From contig NZ_JAPVQY010000001.1 of assembly GCF_027257875.1 (NCBI RefSeq), positions 372,001 to 436,000 of the forward strand: a stretch of DNA of 64,000 nucleotides, in the 5' to 3' direction. Under the pieces are notes generated by a model that was not told where the DNA came from, did not search any database, and was given only the letters and a program-made list of their open reading frames with translations. The stretch's first letter is position 1, and every line of letters starts with the position of its first letter. Source of the DNA: Burkholderia sp. IMCC1007. GTDB taxonomy: Bacteria; Pseudomonadota; Gammaproteobacteria; Burkholderiales; Burkholderiaceae. This document shows, one piece after another, positions 1-8,787 of the stretch. The position numbers and the translations under genes were made by a program.

Positions 1-1129
1 TCAGTGACGACGCGTCGGCCTCGAGCACGTTCGGATTGCCGGCAATCGGCGCGAGCAGCGGCGCGTAGCCGCGGCCGTCCGCCCCATGGCAATGCAGGCA
101 GTAAGCGTTATACACCTTCGCGCCGGAATCGTTCGCCGGCCGGACCAGCGCGACCTGCGTCGCCTTCGGATCATAACGGTAAGGCGGCACGCCCGTGCCG
201 CCTGCCGCCGGCAACGATTTCAGATACCGGGAAATCGCCGTCAGGTCGTCGTCGGTCAACGCTTGCGTGCTGTGATTGATCACGCTGACCATCGAGCCGA
301 ACGCCGTCGCATGCCGGTTTGCGCCGGTCTTCAGGAACTGCGCGACATCGGCGTCGGTCCAGCGGCCGAGCCCCGTATTGTGCTCGCCGGTCAGGTTCGA
401 CGCGAACCAGTTGTCGATCGCCGCGCCCGACAGGAACGCCGCGCCGCTTTCGTCGAGCGCCTTCTCCTGGAAGCCGACGCCGCGCGGCGTGTGGCACGAC
501 CCGCAATGGCCGAGCCCTTGCACGAGGTACGCGCCGCGGTTCCACATCGCGTCCCTGGCCGGCTTGTCGGCATATGGCGTGGTGTCGAGGAACACCATGT
601 TCCACAGCGCGAGCGGCCAGCGCATGTTCAGCGGCCACGGGATGTCGGACGGGCGGTTGGCCTGCTTCACCGGTTCGACGCCGTGCATGAAGTACGCGTA
701 CAGCGCCTTCACGTCGTCGTCGCGCAGCTTCGCGTACGACGGATACGGCATCGCCGGATACAGACGATGGCCGTCCTTCGCGACGCCCGCGCGGACCGCG
801 CTTGCGAACTCGGCCTCCGTATACCCGCCGATGCCCGTGTCCGGGTCGGGCGTGATGTTGGTCGTGTAGATCGCGCCCATCGGCGTGACCATCTTCAGGC
901 CGCCGGCGAACGGCGTGCCGCGCGGCGCGGTGTGGCACGCCACGCAGTCGCCCGCTTTCGCGAGATACGCGCCGCGCGCGACGAGCGCATTGTCGGCCTC
1001 GGCCGGCGCCGTTTGCGCGGCCTGCGCGACCGTGCCGGCGGTCAACGCGGACAGCGCCAGCAGCGATGCGCCGAGCGCGTGCGCGGCGCCATTCAGGCAA
1101 CTCCGACGGTTCAACGTGAGGTTTCTCAT
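1..1129 (-). CDS. Triheme cytochrome c subunit of a periplasmic dehydrogenase (3' end outside window)
   Basis: Partial gene: it starts with ATG at 1129 and stays open to the left edge (376 codons seen). The N-terminus is basic, followed by an Ala/Leu-rich hydrophobic stretch ending near residues 36-39, which reads as a Sec signal peptide. Three CxxCH heme sites are visible: CVACH at residue 62, CGSCH at about 209 and CLHCH at about 344. Three such sites are typical of the cytochrome subunits that take electrons from membrane-associated alcohol, aldehyde or isoquinoline dehydrogenases and pass them to the respiratory chain. The gene follows the molybdopterin subunit by 15 bases on the same strand, so it is very likely its electron acceptor. 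The substrate cannot be read from sequence. Confidence 0.88.
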   Translation of the reverse strand, partial: MRNLTLNRRSCLNGAAHALGASLLALSALTAGTVAQAAQTAPAEADNALVARGAYLAKAGDCVACHTAPRGTPFAGGLKMVTPMGAIYTTNITPDPDTGIGGYTEAEFASAVRAGVAKDGHRLYPAMPYPSYAKLRDDDVKALYAYFMHGVEPVKQANRPSDIPWPLNMRWPLALWNMVFLDTTPYADKPARDAMWNRGAYLVQGLGHCGSCHTPRGVGFQEKALDESGAAFLSGAAIDNWFASNLTGEHNTGLGRWTDADVAQFLKTGANRHATAFGSMVSVINHSTQALTDDDLTAISRYLKSLPAAGGTGVPPYRYDPKATQVALVRPANDSGAKVYNAYCLHCHGADGRGYAPLLAPIAGNPNVLEADASSL

Positions 1130-1144
1130 CGCTCTTCCCTCCCC

Positions 1145-3364
1145 TCAAGCCGTCTTCAACTGACTGCCGACCGGCAGCTTGCGCAGCCGCTTGCCGGTTG
1201 CCGCGAAGATCGCGTTCGACAATGCCGCCGCCGTGGCGGCGGTGCCCGGTTCGCCGATCCCGCCCGGCGCCTCGGCGCTTTTCACGAGATGGACCTCGAT
1301 CGGCGGCGTCTCGTTGATGCGCATCATCCGGTAGTCGGTGAAGTTGCTCTGCACGACGCGACCGTCCTCGATCGTGATCTCGCCATACAGCGCGCCCGTG
1401 ATCCCGAAGATGATGCCGCCCTGCACCTGCGCGTCGATCGTGCTCGGATTGACGACCATCCCGCAGTCGACCGCACACACCGCACGCTTCACCTGCACTT
1501 CCCCGTCGTCCACCGCGACGTCGATGACGATCGAGAAGAAGCTGCCGAACGCATGCATCACCGAGACGCCGCGCCCTTGCCCCTTCGGCAGCGGCGTGCC
1601 CCAGCCGGCCGCCTTCGTCGCGACGTCGAGCACATGGCGCGCACGCGGCGTCTTGTCGAGCAGCGCACGGCGATACTGGACCGGGTCGGTCTTGGCCTGT
1701 GCGGCGAGCTCGTCGATGAAGCTTTCGACGACGAAGGTGCTGCGCGTCGGCCCGACGCCGCGCCAGAACGCGGTCGGCACGTGGCGCGGCTCCTGCCGCA
1801 CGTAGTCGACGAGCTGGTTCGGCAGGTCGTACGGCAGTTCGGACGCCACCTCGACCGCGTCGGGATCGACGCCGTCCTTGACTGCGGGCGGCGCGAAGCG
1901 CGCGAGGATCGATGAGCCGACGATCCGGTGCTGCCAGGCGACCGGCTTGCCGTTCGCGTCGAGCCCCGCCGAGATCCTGTCGTAGTAGCACGGCCGGTAC
2001 ATGTCGTGCTGAACGTCCTCCTCGCGCGTCCAGATCACCTTGACCGGCGCGTTGACCTGCTTGCCGACCTTCACGGCCTGGCCGATCATGTCCGTTTCGA
2101 GCCGGCGGCCGAAGCCACCGCCGAGCAGGTGGTTGTGCACGACGATCCGCTCCGGCGACAGGCCCGTGAGCCGCTGCACGGTATCGCGCGCCCGGGTCGG
2201 CACCTGCGTGCCGACCCAGATCTCGCAGCCGTCGCCGCGCACGTGCACCGTGCAGTTCACCGGCTCCATCGTCGCGTGCGCGAGCAACGGCTGTTCATAG
2301 ACGGCGTCGACACGCGTCTTCGCGTTCGCGAATGCCTTGCCGACGTCGCCGTCCTTGCGTGCGACCGCACCCTTGCCGTTCGCCGCCGCCAGCGCGAGAT
2401 CCGCGAAAAGATCCTTCGTCGACACCTTCGCGTCCGCGCCCTCGTTCCACTTCACGACGAGCGCCGATGCGCCGCGCTTCGCGGCCCACGTGTGATCGCC
2501 GACCACCGCGACCGCGTTGTCGACGCGTACGACCTGGCGCACGCCCGGGATCGTGCGCGCGGCCGTGTCGTCGACGCTCGCGACCGTGCCGCCGAACACC
2601 GGGCTGTTGACGATCACCGCGTACAGCATGCCCGGCAGGCGCACGTCCAGCCCGAACTGCGCGGTGCCGTCGACCTTCTCCGGCGAATCGAGCCGCTTCA
2701 CCGGCTGGCCGATCAGCTTGAACTCGTCGGGCTTCTTCAGCGCGACGTCCTTCGGGACCGGCAGCTTCGCGGCGGCGTCCGCGAGTTGGCCGTACGATGC
2801 GCGCCGGCCGCTCGGCGAATGCCGCACTTCGCCGTTTTCGGCCCGGCACGCGGCTGGATCGACGTGCCACTGCTGCGCCGCCGCCGCAACCAGCAGCGTG
2901 CGCGCGGTCGCGCCTGCACGGCGCAGCGGTTCCCACGCGTAACGCACCGACGTCGAACCGCCCGTCAGCTGGCCGCCGAGCAGCGGGTCGAGGAACAGCT
3001 TCTCGTTCGGCGGCGCATGGTCCAGCGTCACGCTGGACAGCGGCACCTCGAGTTCCTCGGCGATCAGCATCGGCAGCGCGGTGTAGACGCCCTGGCCCAT
3101 TTCGACCTTCGGCATCACCAGCGTGACCTTGCCGCTACGGTCGATCTGCACGAACGCGTTCGGCGCGAAAACGCCGGCGCGCGCGCTTTCGTCGGCATCG
3201 CCGCCGATCACCGAGCGCCGCGCGTCATCGCCGGCTGCCGGCATGCTGAAGCCGAGCAGCAAGCCGCCGCCCGCGGCCGCGCCGAGCGATACGCCGAACC
3301 TGAGGAACGAGCGGCGCGACAGGCCCGCGCCGGCCCGACCGGCTTCGATCAGTCCGCGTGACAT
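1145..3364 (-). CDS. Molybdopterin-binding subunit of xanthine-oxidase-family oxidoreductase (IorB-like)
   Basis: 739 residues. The start at 3364 is preferred over the upstream start at 3424 because GGAGG lies 5 bases before it. The N-terminus has a twin-arginine motif (SRRSFLR) and a hydrophobic segment, so the folded cofactor-loaded protein is probably exported by Tat. The body has xanthine dehydrogenase family features: the GGGFGRR region, a WTREEDVQHD segment and a C-terminal GIGEPGTA motif holding the presumed catalytic glutamate. A large subunit of this size without its own FAD domain, next to a 2Fe-2S subunit and a cytochrome c, is the IorAB or aldehyde oxidoreductase layout. It hydroxylates an N-heterocycle or oxidises an aldehyde; which one is not clear. 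Confidence 0.9.
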   Translation of the reverse strand: MSRGLIEAGRAGAGLSRRSFLRFGVSLGAAAGGGLLLGFSMPAAGDDARRSVIGGDADESARAGVFAPNAFVQIDRSGKVTLVMPKVEMGQGVYTALPMLIAEELEVPLSSVTLDHAPPNEKLFLDPLLGGQLTGGSTSVRYAWEPLRRAGATARTLLVAAAAQQWHVDPAACRAENGEVRHSPSGRRASYGQLADAAAKLPVPKDVALKKPDEFKLIGQPVKRLDSPEKVDGTAQFGLDVRLPGMLYAVIVNSPVFGGTVASVDDTAARTIPGVRQVVRVDNAVAVVGDHTWAAKRGASALVVKWNEGADAKVSTKDLFADLALAAANGKGAVARKDGDVGKAFANAKTRVDAVYEQPLLAHATMEPVNCTVHVRGDGCEIWVGTQVPTRARDTVQRLTGLSPERIVVHNHLLGGGFGRRLETDMIGQAVKVGKQVNAPVKVIWTREEDVQHDMYRPCYYDRISAGLDANGKPVAWQHRIVGSSILARFAPPAVKDGVDPDAVEVASELPYDLPNQLVDYVRQEPRHVPTAFWRGVGPTRSTFVVESFIDELAAQAKTDPVQYRRALLDKTPRARHVLDVATKAAGWGTPLPKGQGRGVSVMHAFGSFFSIVIDVAVDDGEVQVKRAVCAVDCGMVVNPSTIDAQVQGGIIFGITGALYGEITIEDGRVVQSNFTDYRMMRINETPPIEVHLVKSAEAPGGIGEPGTAATAAALSNAIFAATGKRLRKLPVGSQLKTA

Positions 3365-3448
3365 GTCAGCCTCCGCAGCGCAGCTTCGACGACGCTGGCC
3401 AGCCCCTCGGGGCGGCGCGGACAAAGTGAACGTGACGGTCGTTTCATC

Positions 3449-3904
3449 TCACGCCCCCTTCGCGGCGTGCTTGACCGCCGCGCGAATCCGGTTGTACGTG
3501 CCGCAGCGGCAGATGTTGCCGGCCATCGCCGCGTCGATGTCGGCGTCGCTCGGGCTCGGGTTCGATGCGATCAGCGCGCTGGCCGCCATTACCTGCCCCG
3601 ACTGGCAGTAGCCGCACTGGACGACGTCGAGCTCGCGCCAGGCCTCCTGCACTTTCTGGCCGGCCGGCGTCGCGCCGACGGCCTCGATCGTCGTGATCTT
3701 GCGGCCCGCGACGGCTGCGACCGGCAGCACGCACGAGCGCGCCGCGACGCCGTCGAGATGCACGGTGCACGCGCCGCATTGCGCGATTCCGCAGCCGAAT
3801 TTCGTGCCGGTCAGGCCGACGACGTCGCGCAGGACCCATAGCAGCGGCATGTCGTCGGGGGCGTCGACCGTGCGGTTTTCGCCGTTGATGTTGAGGGTGA
3901 CCAT
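3449..3904 (-). CDS. 2Fe-2S subunit of the molybdenum hydroxylase (IorA-like)
   Basis: 151 residues, the usual length for the small subunit of this family. An N-terminal plant-type ferredoxin fold carries the cluster ligands CGIAQCGAC plus a later Cys. A C-terminal helical domain carries the second cluster ligands CGYCQSGQ and CRCGTY. It relays electrons from the molybdenum site of the adjacent large subunit. No signal peptide is visible, so it is probably carried out with the Tat-signal subunit. It is the first gene of the three-gene set and lies 84 bases upstream of the large subunit. Confidence 0.92.
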   Translation of the reverse strand: MVTLNINGENRTVDAPDDMPLLWVLRDVVGLTGTKFGCGIAQCGACTVHLDGVAARSCVLPVAAVAGRKITTIEAVGATPAGQKVQEAWRELDVVQCGYCQSGQVMAASALIASNPSPSDADIDAAMAGNICRCGTYNRIRAAVKHAAKGA

Positions 3905-4035
3905 TCAGCCTCCGGGGCCGGTGTATTGGGGAAGCGGCGCGGCCGGCGCGCCGTGTGTTCATCGCCGCCGCGCGTTGCGCAGCGGCTGTCGCGCGGCCCG
4001 GATGGGGGCGAGCCGCGGCGGTGGTTCAGCGTCGG

Positions 4036-4335
4036 TTATTCGGCCGCGTCGATGTCCGACAGCACCTTGATGACCGGCGGCGCCGCGAACCAGTCGGCCG
4101 ACTTGATGCGAAACGCGGTGAAGTACGGGCTGGCGAGGTGGGCGTCGAAGGCAGCCTGATCGTCGTAGATCTCGAACAGGTGCAGCGCCGGCGAGCCATC
4201 CTGTTCGCGGAACAGGTCGTAGCGGCGGTTGCCGGGTTCGGCGCGGGACTGCGCGACCATGCCGCGCAATTCGGCCTCGACGGCCTGCGCATGTTCGGGT
4301 TTCGGGAATACCGAGGCCATCACGTAAAGCGCCAT
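4036..4335 (-). CDS. Antibiotic biosynthesis monooxygenase (ABM) domain protein
   Basis: 99 residues. The start at 4335 is supported by AAGGAG about 8 bases upstream. It begins with a beta-strand (ALYVMASVFPKPEH) and ends with the FEIYDDQAAFDAHLASPYF segment typical of small ABM/YgiN-type dimeric alpha-beta barrel proteins. Family members are quinol monooxygenases or act in redox detoxification. It lies about 100 bases downstream of the NADPH oxidoreductase on the same strand, so the two may be co-transcribed and share electrophile or quinone metabolism. The reaction is not established. Confidence 0.8.
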   Translation of the reverse strand: MALYVMASVFPKPEHAQAVEAELRGMVAQSRAEPGNRRYDLFREQDGSPALHLFEIYDDQAAFDAHLASPYFTAFRIKSADWFAAPPVIKVLSDIDAAE

Positions 4336-4436
4336 GCTTTCACTCCTTTTCGAAACGGAAATGCTATGGAAATGCAGAAATGCCGCCGCCGGCTCGCGCC
4401 ATCCGACGCGGGCCGGCAGCCGGCGGACGGTGCGCG

Positions 4437-5495
4437 TCAGACGAGTTCGTCCGGGCCCACGCGCACGACGACCTTGCCGAAATTCTTGCCGGCGAGCAAG
4501 CCGATCAGCGCATTCGGCGCATCGGCAAGATCGGGGATGACATCCTCGCGCGTCTTCACCTTGCCCTGCGCGACCCACTCGCTCATTTCCTTCAGGAACG
4601 GCGCATACCCGGTCGCATAGTGATCGAGGATGATGAAACCCTGCATGCGGATGCGCTTGCGCAGGATCGTGCCCATCAGCGCCGGCACGCGATCACGGCC
4701 GGTCGACACGGCGGTGTCGTCGTACGCCGCGTCGTTGTAATGCGCGATGATGCCGCACACCGGCACGCGCGCATGATCGTTGAGCAGCGGCCACACGGCG
4801 TCGAACACGGCGCCGCCGACGTTCTCGAAATACACGTCGATGCCGTTCGGGCACGCTTCCTTCAGCTTGGCGGCGAACTGCGGATCGCGGTGATCGACGC
4901 ACGCGTCGAAGCCGAGCGTGTCCTTCACGTACGCGACCTTGTCGGCACCGCCGGCGACACCGACCACGCGGCAACCCTTCAGTTTTGCGATCTGGCCGAC
5001 CACCGCGCCCACGGCTCCGCTCGCAGCGGCGACCACCACGGTTTCACCGGCCTTCGGTTCGCCGATCTTCAGCAGCCCGGTGTACGCAGTGAATCCGGGC
5101 ATACCGAGCACGCCAAGCGCATACGACGGATGGGGGAAGTCGCGGCCGAGCGGAATCAGGTCGCTGCCGTCGGACAGCGAGTAGTCCTGCCAGCCGCCGC
5201 CCGCGACGACCAGATCGCCTTCGCGATACGCAGGCAGGTTCGATGCGACGACGCGGCTGACGGTGCCGCCGACCATCACGTCGCCGAGTTCGACCGGCGG
5301 CGCATACGACGGCGCATCGCTCATCCGGCCGCGCATGTACGGATCGAGCGACAGCCACACCGTGCGCAACAGCACCTGGCCTGCGCCGGGCGTCGGCACG
5401 TCGCCGGTTTCGGTGCGGAAATCGTTCGTGGTGGGTGCGCCGACCGGGCGCGCGTTGAGGATGATCCTGCGATTTGCTGTCTTGTTTTGCGGCAT
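4437..5495 (-). CDS. NADP-dependent medium-chain oxidoreductase (CurA / leukotriene B4 dehydrogenase type)
   Basis: 352 residues. The start at 5495 has GGAGG 6 bases upstream. The N-terminal substrate domain opens with NRRIILNARPVG and PYMRGRMSD, characteristic of zinc-independent alkenal/one oxidoreductases. The Rossmann part has the nucleotide loop AASGAVGAVVGQIAKLKGCRVVG and the conserved YFENVGG. These enzymes reduce the activated double bond of enones and aldehydes using NADPH. A TetR-family operator-like palindrome lies 148 bases upstream and matches one in front of the adjacent nemR-like gene, so this gene is probably a regulon member induced by electrophiles. Confidence 0.9.
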   Translation of the reverse strand: MPQNKTANRRIILNARPVGAPTTNDFRTETGDVPTPGAGQVLLRTVWLSLDPYMRGRMSDAPSYAPPVELGDVMVGGTVSRVVASNLPAYREGDLVVAGGGWQDYSLSDGSDLIPLGRDFPHPSYALGVLGMPGFTAYTGLLKIGEPKAGETVVVAAASGAVGAVVGQIAKLKGCRVVGVAGGADKVAYVKDTLGFDACVDHRDPQFAAKLKEACPNGIDVYFENVGGAVFDAVWPLLNDHARVPVCGIIAHYNDAAYDDTAVSTGRDRVPALMGTILRKRIRMQGFIILDHYATGYAPFLKEMSEWVAQGKVKTREDVIPDLADAPNALIGLLAGKNFGKVVVRVGPDELV

Positions 5496-5642
5496 GGGAA
5501 CCTCCGTCAAAGGAATGGACGTGCAATGGGCACGAGCGGATCCAACGTTGGACAACCGTGATGCAAATGCCTGCGGCGGTACCGGGGAAGCGGCCGGCGC
5601 AGCCGCAGGCATGCGGGTCAAGCAGTCAGACGTCGATCTGAG

Positions 5643-5657
5643 TAGACCAGTCGTCTA
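5643..5657. promoter_or_regulatory. Putative TetR operator upstream of the oxidoreductase
   Basis: TAGACCAGTCGTCTA, a TAGAC/GTCTA inverted repeat with 5-base spacer. It differs by one base from the site at 6342-6356 in front of the tetR gene. Confidence 0.65.
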
Positions 5658-5698
5658 GTTATTCGTGTAAAAACAAGGCGCGCCAATGCGCGCCCGGG

Positions 5699-6319
5699 TT
5701 ACGGCTGTGCTTCGTCATCCGCGACGGGCGGCAGATTCAGCATCCGTCGCGTTTCGCGCATCGCGCGTTCGAGTGGTTTGCGGTTGCGGTGAATCTTCTC
5801 CAGCAGCGTTGCGCCGAGCCACAGCTCGTAAAGGATCGCGGCCGTGTGTGCCGGATCGTCGACGCCGCTCAGCGAGCCGTCGGCCAGCCCGGCCTCGATG
5901 CCGCCCGCGAGGCGCTCGATGATCTGGCCGGTGCCGCGCCGCAGGACCGCGCGCATCGCTTCCGACAGATCCGACACTTCCGCGCCGAGCTTCACCGCGA
6001 GGCACTTGCCTTCCGGGTCGTCCGCGCACTGCGTGTGCAGCCAGTTGCCCCAGTACGTCATCAGGCGCTGCGCGCCCGTGCCGGCCTGGTGCTTGAGCAG
6101 GTTGTCGAGATGCTCCAGGTAGCCTTCGAAATACGCTTCGAGCAGCGCTTCGCCGAACGCCTCTTTCGAGCCGAAGTAATGGTAGAACGAGCCCTTCGGG
6201 ATGCCCGCCGCGGCGAGAATCTCGTTCAGACCGACCGCCGAAAACCCCTTGTGGAGCATGATCGGCTTCGCGATATTCAGGATGTGCTGGCGGACTTCCG
6301 CGCCCGAAGATGCATTCAT
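5699..6319 (-). CDS. TetR-family repressor, NemR-like
   Basis: 206 residues from ATG 6319 (a TTG 18 bases upstream is the only alternative). The N-terminal helix-turn-helix ends in GIPKGSFYHYFGSKEAFG, and the C-terminal ligand domain has KCLAVKLGAEVSDLSEAMR. The latter resembles the E. coli NemR segment that carries the redox-sensitive cysteine, and the Cys is kept here. NemR senses quinones, aldehydes and hypochlorite and represses an enoate/glyoxal-reducing operon. Here the next gene downstream is an enone reductase and both have the same palindrome upstream, so the circuit is probably analogous. The ligand is inferred, not shown. Confidence 0.85.
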   Translation of the reverse strand: MNASSGAEVRQHILNIAKPIMLHKGFSAVGLNEILAAAGIPKGSFYHYFGSKEAFGEALLEAYFEGYLEHLDNLLKHQAGTGAQRLMTYWGNWLHTQCADDPEGKCLAVKLGAEVSDLSEAMRAVLRRGTGQIIERLAGGIEAGLADGSLSGVDDPAHTAAILYELWLGATLLEKIHRNRKPLERAMRETRRMLNLPPVADDEAQP

Positions 6320-6341
6320 GATGGCGTATCCTAGCAACGAT

Positions 6342-6356
6342 TAGACCGGTCGTCTA
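6342..6356. promoter_or_regulatory. Putative autoregulatory TetR operator
   Basis: TAGACCGGTCGTCTA, with TAGAC/GTCTA half-sites, lies 23 bases upstream of the repressor start. It matches the downstream site in 14 of 15 positions. Confidence 0.65.
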
Positions 6357-6442
6357 GTAACGTCGAGCCGGCGGATTGAGCGGCACTTTACCCGAATCGC
6401 GCGGCAGCGCGGACGCGTTCTCGTCGCACCGTGGCGCGCGCG

Positions 6443-7453
6443 TCACGCCGGTTTTGGCAGACGTTTTCTGGCGACCGGTTTCGCGACGCGCAGGCCACCG
6501 CCGGCCGGCCGGCCCGGGGCTCTGCGCGCGAGCCCGCGAGACGCGCGTTCGGCGCGCAGCGTGTCGAGTTCGGCGACATAGGTGGCATTGGCCGCGCGCA
6601 CACCGTCGAGCTGACCTTCGAGCATGCCGCAGCGATGCTGCGTATCGGCCAGTTGCGCCTGCAGTGCCGCGAGATCCTTGCGGTGCTGCGTATCGCGCTG
6701 CTCTGCGCGCGCGGCGGTGGCATCGAGCTCCTTCTGCAGCCGGGAGGCCGCAAGCCGTTCGCGGTCGATCTCCTGGAGCGCCCGCTTTTCAGATGCGCGC
6801 AAGCGCTCTTCCGCTCGACCCGCGTCGTCGCGCAACCGGTCGAGTTGTGCCGTGAAATCGGCACGTGCTTGCGCCAGCGCGCGATCGGCGTCCGCGTTGT
6901 CGGCCTTCAGTCGCTCGATTTCCGACTGCAGTGCGCGGCGCGATGCTTCGTCGGCCGCCCTCGCCTGCTCGAGCTCCTGAATCCGCACCTGCGCCGCCAG
7001 CAACGCGGCCGTGCGCTGCTCCAGCGCCGTTTCGGTGCGGGACAGTTCGGCCTGCAATCCCGCGACCTCCACTTTCGCGGCGACGCGCTCGGCCTCGACT
7101 TCTGCACGCAGCGCATCGAGCGCCGCAGCGGCATCGGTGCTGGAGCGACTCCATAACGCGGCGACCAGCTCGCCCGCGGCGGCCTGCAAGTCGGCCGGCA
7201 AATCCGGATGCTCGATGCGAACCCGGCTCTTTTCCCGCAACTCCGCCCAAAACTCGCCGAGAACCGCCGTCGGCGTGCTCATGCTGCCCTTGCGCACGAG
7301 TTGATACAGGCGGTTCGCGGTGGGCGTGATCCCGAAGCGGAAGAACATCAATGCGCAGACCTCGCGGTACAGCTCGCGGGTTTTCGGGAAATCGGCCTTC
7401 AGGCGGTCGATTTCGGCGATCAGGCGGGATTCGTCGGCGGTGAGGTCGGACAT
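6443..7453 (-). CDS. KfrA-like DNA-binding coiled-coil protein
   Basis: 336 residues. The first about 100 residues resemble the KfrA N-terminal DNA-binding domain (LYREVCALMFFRFGITPTANRLYQLVRKGSMSTP). Residues from about 105 to 310 are an almost unbroken Glu/Arg/Ala/Gln heptad coiled coil with no proline. The tail is basic and rich in Arg, Lys and Pro. KfrA proteins are best known from broad-host plasmids, where they autoregulate and take part in partitioning; chromosomal relatives are common in Burkholderia, and their job there is unclear. No strong ribosome site was seen before ATG 7453. An AT-rich region with a palindrome lies directly upstream. Confidence 0.8.
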   Translation of the reverse strand: MSDLTADESRLIAEIDRLKADFPKTRELYREVCALMFFRFGITPTANRLYQLVRKGSMSTPTAVLGEFWAELREKSRVRIEHPDLPADLQAAAGELVAALWSRSSTDAAAALDALRAEVEAERVAAKVEVAGLQAELSRTETALEQRTAALLAAQVRIQELEQARAADEASRRALQSEIERLKADNADADRALAQARADFTAQLDRLRDDAGRAEERLRASEKRALQEIDRERLAASRLQKELDATAARAEQRDTQHRKDLAALQAQLADTQHRCGMLEGQLDGVRAANATYVAELDTLRAERASRGLARRAPGRPAGGGLRVAKPVARKRLPKPA

Positions 7454-7486
7454 GAGCGGTTGCGTTGAGAATTTTCATGAATAATA

Positions 7487-7501
7487 TAACGTAAACCGTT
7501 A
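7487..7501. promoter_or_regulatory. Palindrome in the kfrA-like promoter region
   Basis: TAACG-N5-CGTTA about 34 bases upstream of the start, inside a clearly AT-rich stretch (about 7475-7555). A TATATT hexamer reads toward the gene at the edge of the palindrome. KfrA proteins are known to autoregulate, so this is a reasonable operator candidate. The rest of 7502-7876 shows no gene I can support. Confidence 0.4.
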
Positions 7502-7876
7502 AATATCGAACTTCCTACGTTTAATAATTTGACATTATTTCTATAATGTTGAGATTTCCGATGTGACCGTCGTCGTTTCCGAATGTCGCTCGCCGCTTCG
7601 CTGTTGCTATTCGCATTGGCGTATTGCGCCTCCTGTCGCGCGTTGCGGAAAGACTGCGCCGGCTATTCCAAGGCATTCCTGAAGCACCACGCGCGCCCAG
7701 CCCGCCCGCCTACGTGGCTACCCCGAACCCTCACTCGCCCGATAGGCGACGTCCGTGCATGACTTCGATCGATCATGGCGTCATCGCAGATCCGGCGATC
7801 CCGCCCTGTCACGCACCTGCAATCGTCGCCCGGTAGCGTTCGAGGCTGCCCCACGATTTCGACAGACGAATCCGCC

Positions 7877-8542
7877 ATGCAGCGCACGTCGCGCGTCACG
7901 TCCCACGTTTATGCGGCCACGTCCCGCGCCCTCGCCGTCAGTCTCGCGATCAACCTGCTGTTGCTCGCCGCCGAGGCTGTCGCGGCGTGGTCCGCGCATT
8001 CGTCCGGCCTGCTCGCGGACGTCGCGCACGCAGCGATCGATCTGGCGGCCGACGCGCTGATCCTCGTCGCCTGCCGGTTCGACGCGCGGCTGCCGCCCGA
8101 GCGGCGCCCGACCTACGAGCCGCTTGCGCTGGCAGGGCTCGGCGCATTGCTGGTCGCGACGGGCGTACGGATGATCTGCCATGCATCGAACCGCTTCGAC
8201 GCGCCGCCGGTCGTGCAACCCGACGCGATGACGCTCGCGCTGATCGTATTCACGCTGGCCGGCAAGGCTGCGCTGTCGCGCTGGATGCTGCGCAAGGCGC
8301 GCGAAACGAGCTCCGCGCTGCTTGAAGCGAGCGGCTGGCACGTGCGCACCGATGCGCTGTCGGCGTTGCTCGCGGCGCTCGCGATGAGCGCCGCATGGGT
8401 CGGCCTCGGCCGTCTCGACGATCTTGCCGCACTCGCCATCGGTGCGATCGTGATCCGCACGGGTGCGGGGTTCATCCGGCGCGGTTGCGCGCAATGGCCG
8501 GCATTGTTGGCGTGGGCGTATCGTTCGACGCGTGGGTCGTGA
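7877..8542 (+). CDS. Cation diffusion facilitator-like membrane protein lacking the C-terminal domain
   Basis: 221 residues if started at ATG 7877; the upstream in-frame start at 7775 gives 34 extra residues that do not look like a membrane protein N-terminus. About six hydrophobic segments are seen. Two HxxxD motifs sit where CDF zinc/iron exporters bind metal: HAAID in the second helix (about residue 49) and HVRTD in the fifth helix (about residue 157). CDF proteins usually run to about 300 residues with a cytoplasmic ferredoxin-like domain after helix six; this one stops right after the sixth helix. It may therefore be a natural short form or a decayed copy. No clear ribosome site was seen. 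Confidence 0.65.
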   Translation: MQRTSRVTSHVYAATSRALAVSLAINLLLLAAEAVAAWSAHSSGLLADVAHAAIDLAADALILVACRFDARLPPERRPTYEPLALAGLGALLVATGVRMICHASNRFDAPPVVQPDAMTLALIVFTLAGKAALSRWMLRKARETSSALLEASGWHVRTDALSALLAALAMSAAWVGLGRLDDLAALAIGAIVIRTGAGFIRRGCAQWPALLAWAYRSTRGS

Positions 8543-8787
8543 CGATAGAAGCGCGATCGCTGCATGCGATGGCGTAAAACATCGGATACCCGCCATCGGC
8601 TGCATCAAATCGCGTGCATCGGAAATCGGAAGCGAAAGAGGCTCGCACTGCGCAAGCCTCGCAAGCCGCTTTACGACACGATGTCGCGATCGTCTTGCTG
8701 TCGTATGCACGTCGCCCGCGCTCGATGTATCGGCAGACGAATGCACACTCGATACCGATGTGGCGGCACAACACGTACCGCCCCTGA

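Noticed and set aside
86..3361. Long Arg/His-rich open frames on the plus strand opposite the molybdenum hydroxylase genes
   Set aside because: Their composition is that of antisense shadows in GC-rich DNA; the minus-strand frames carry clear family motifs and ribosome sites.
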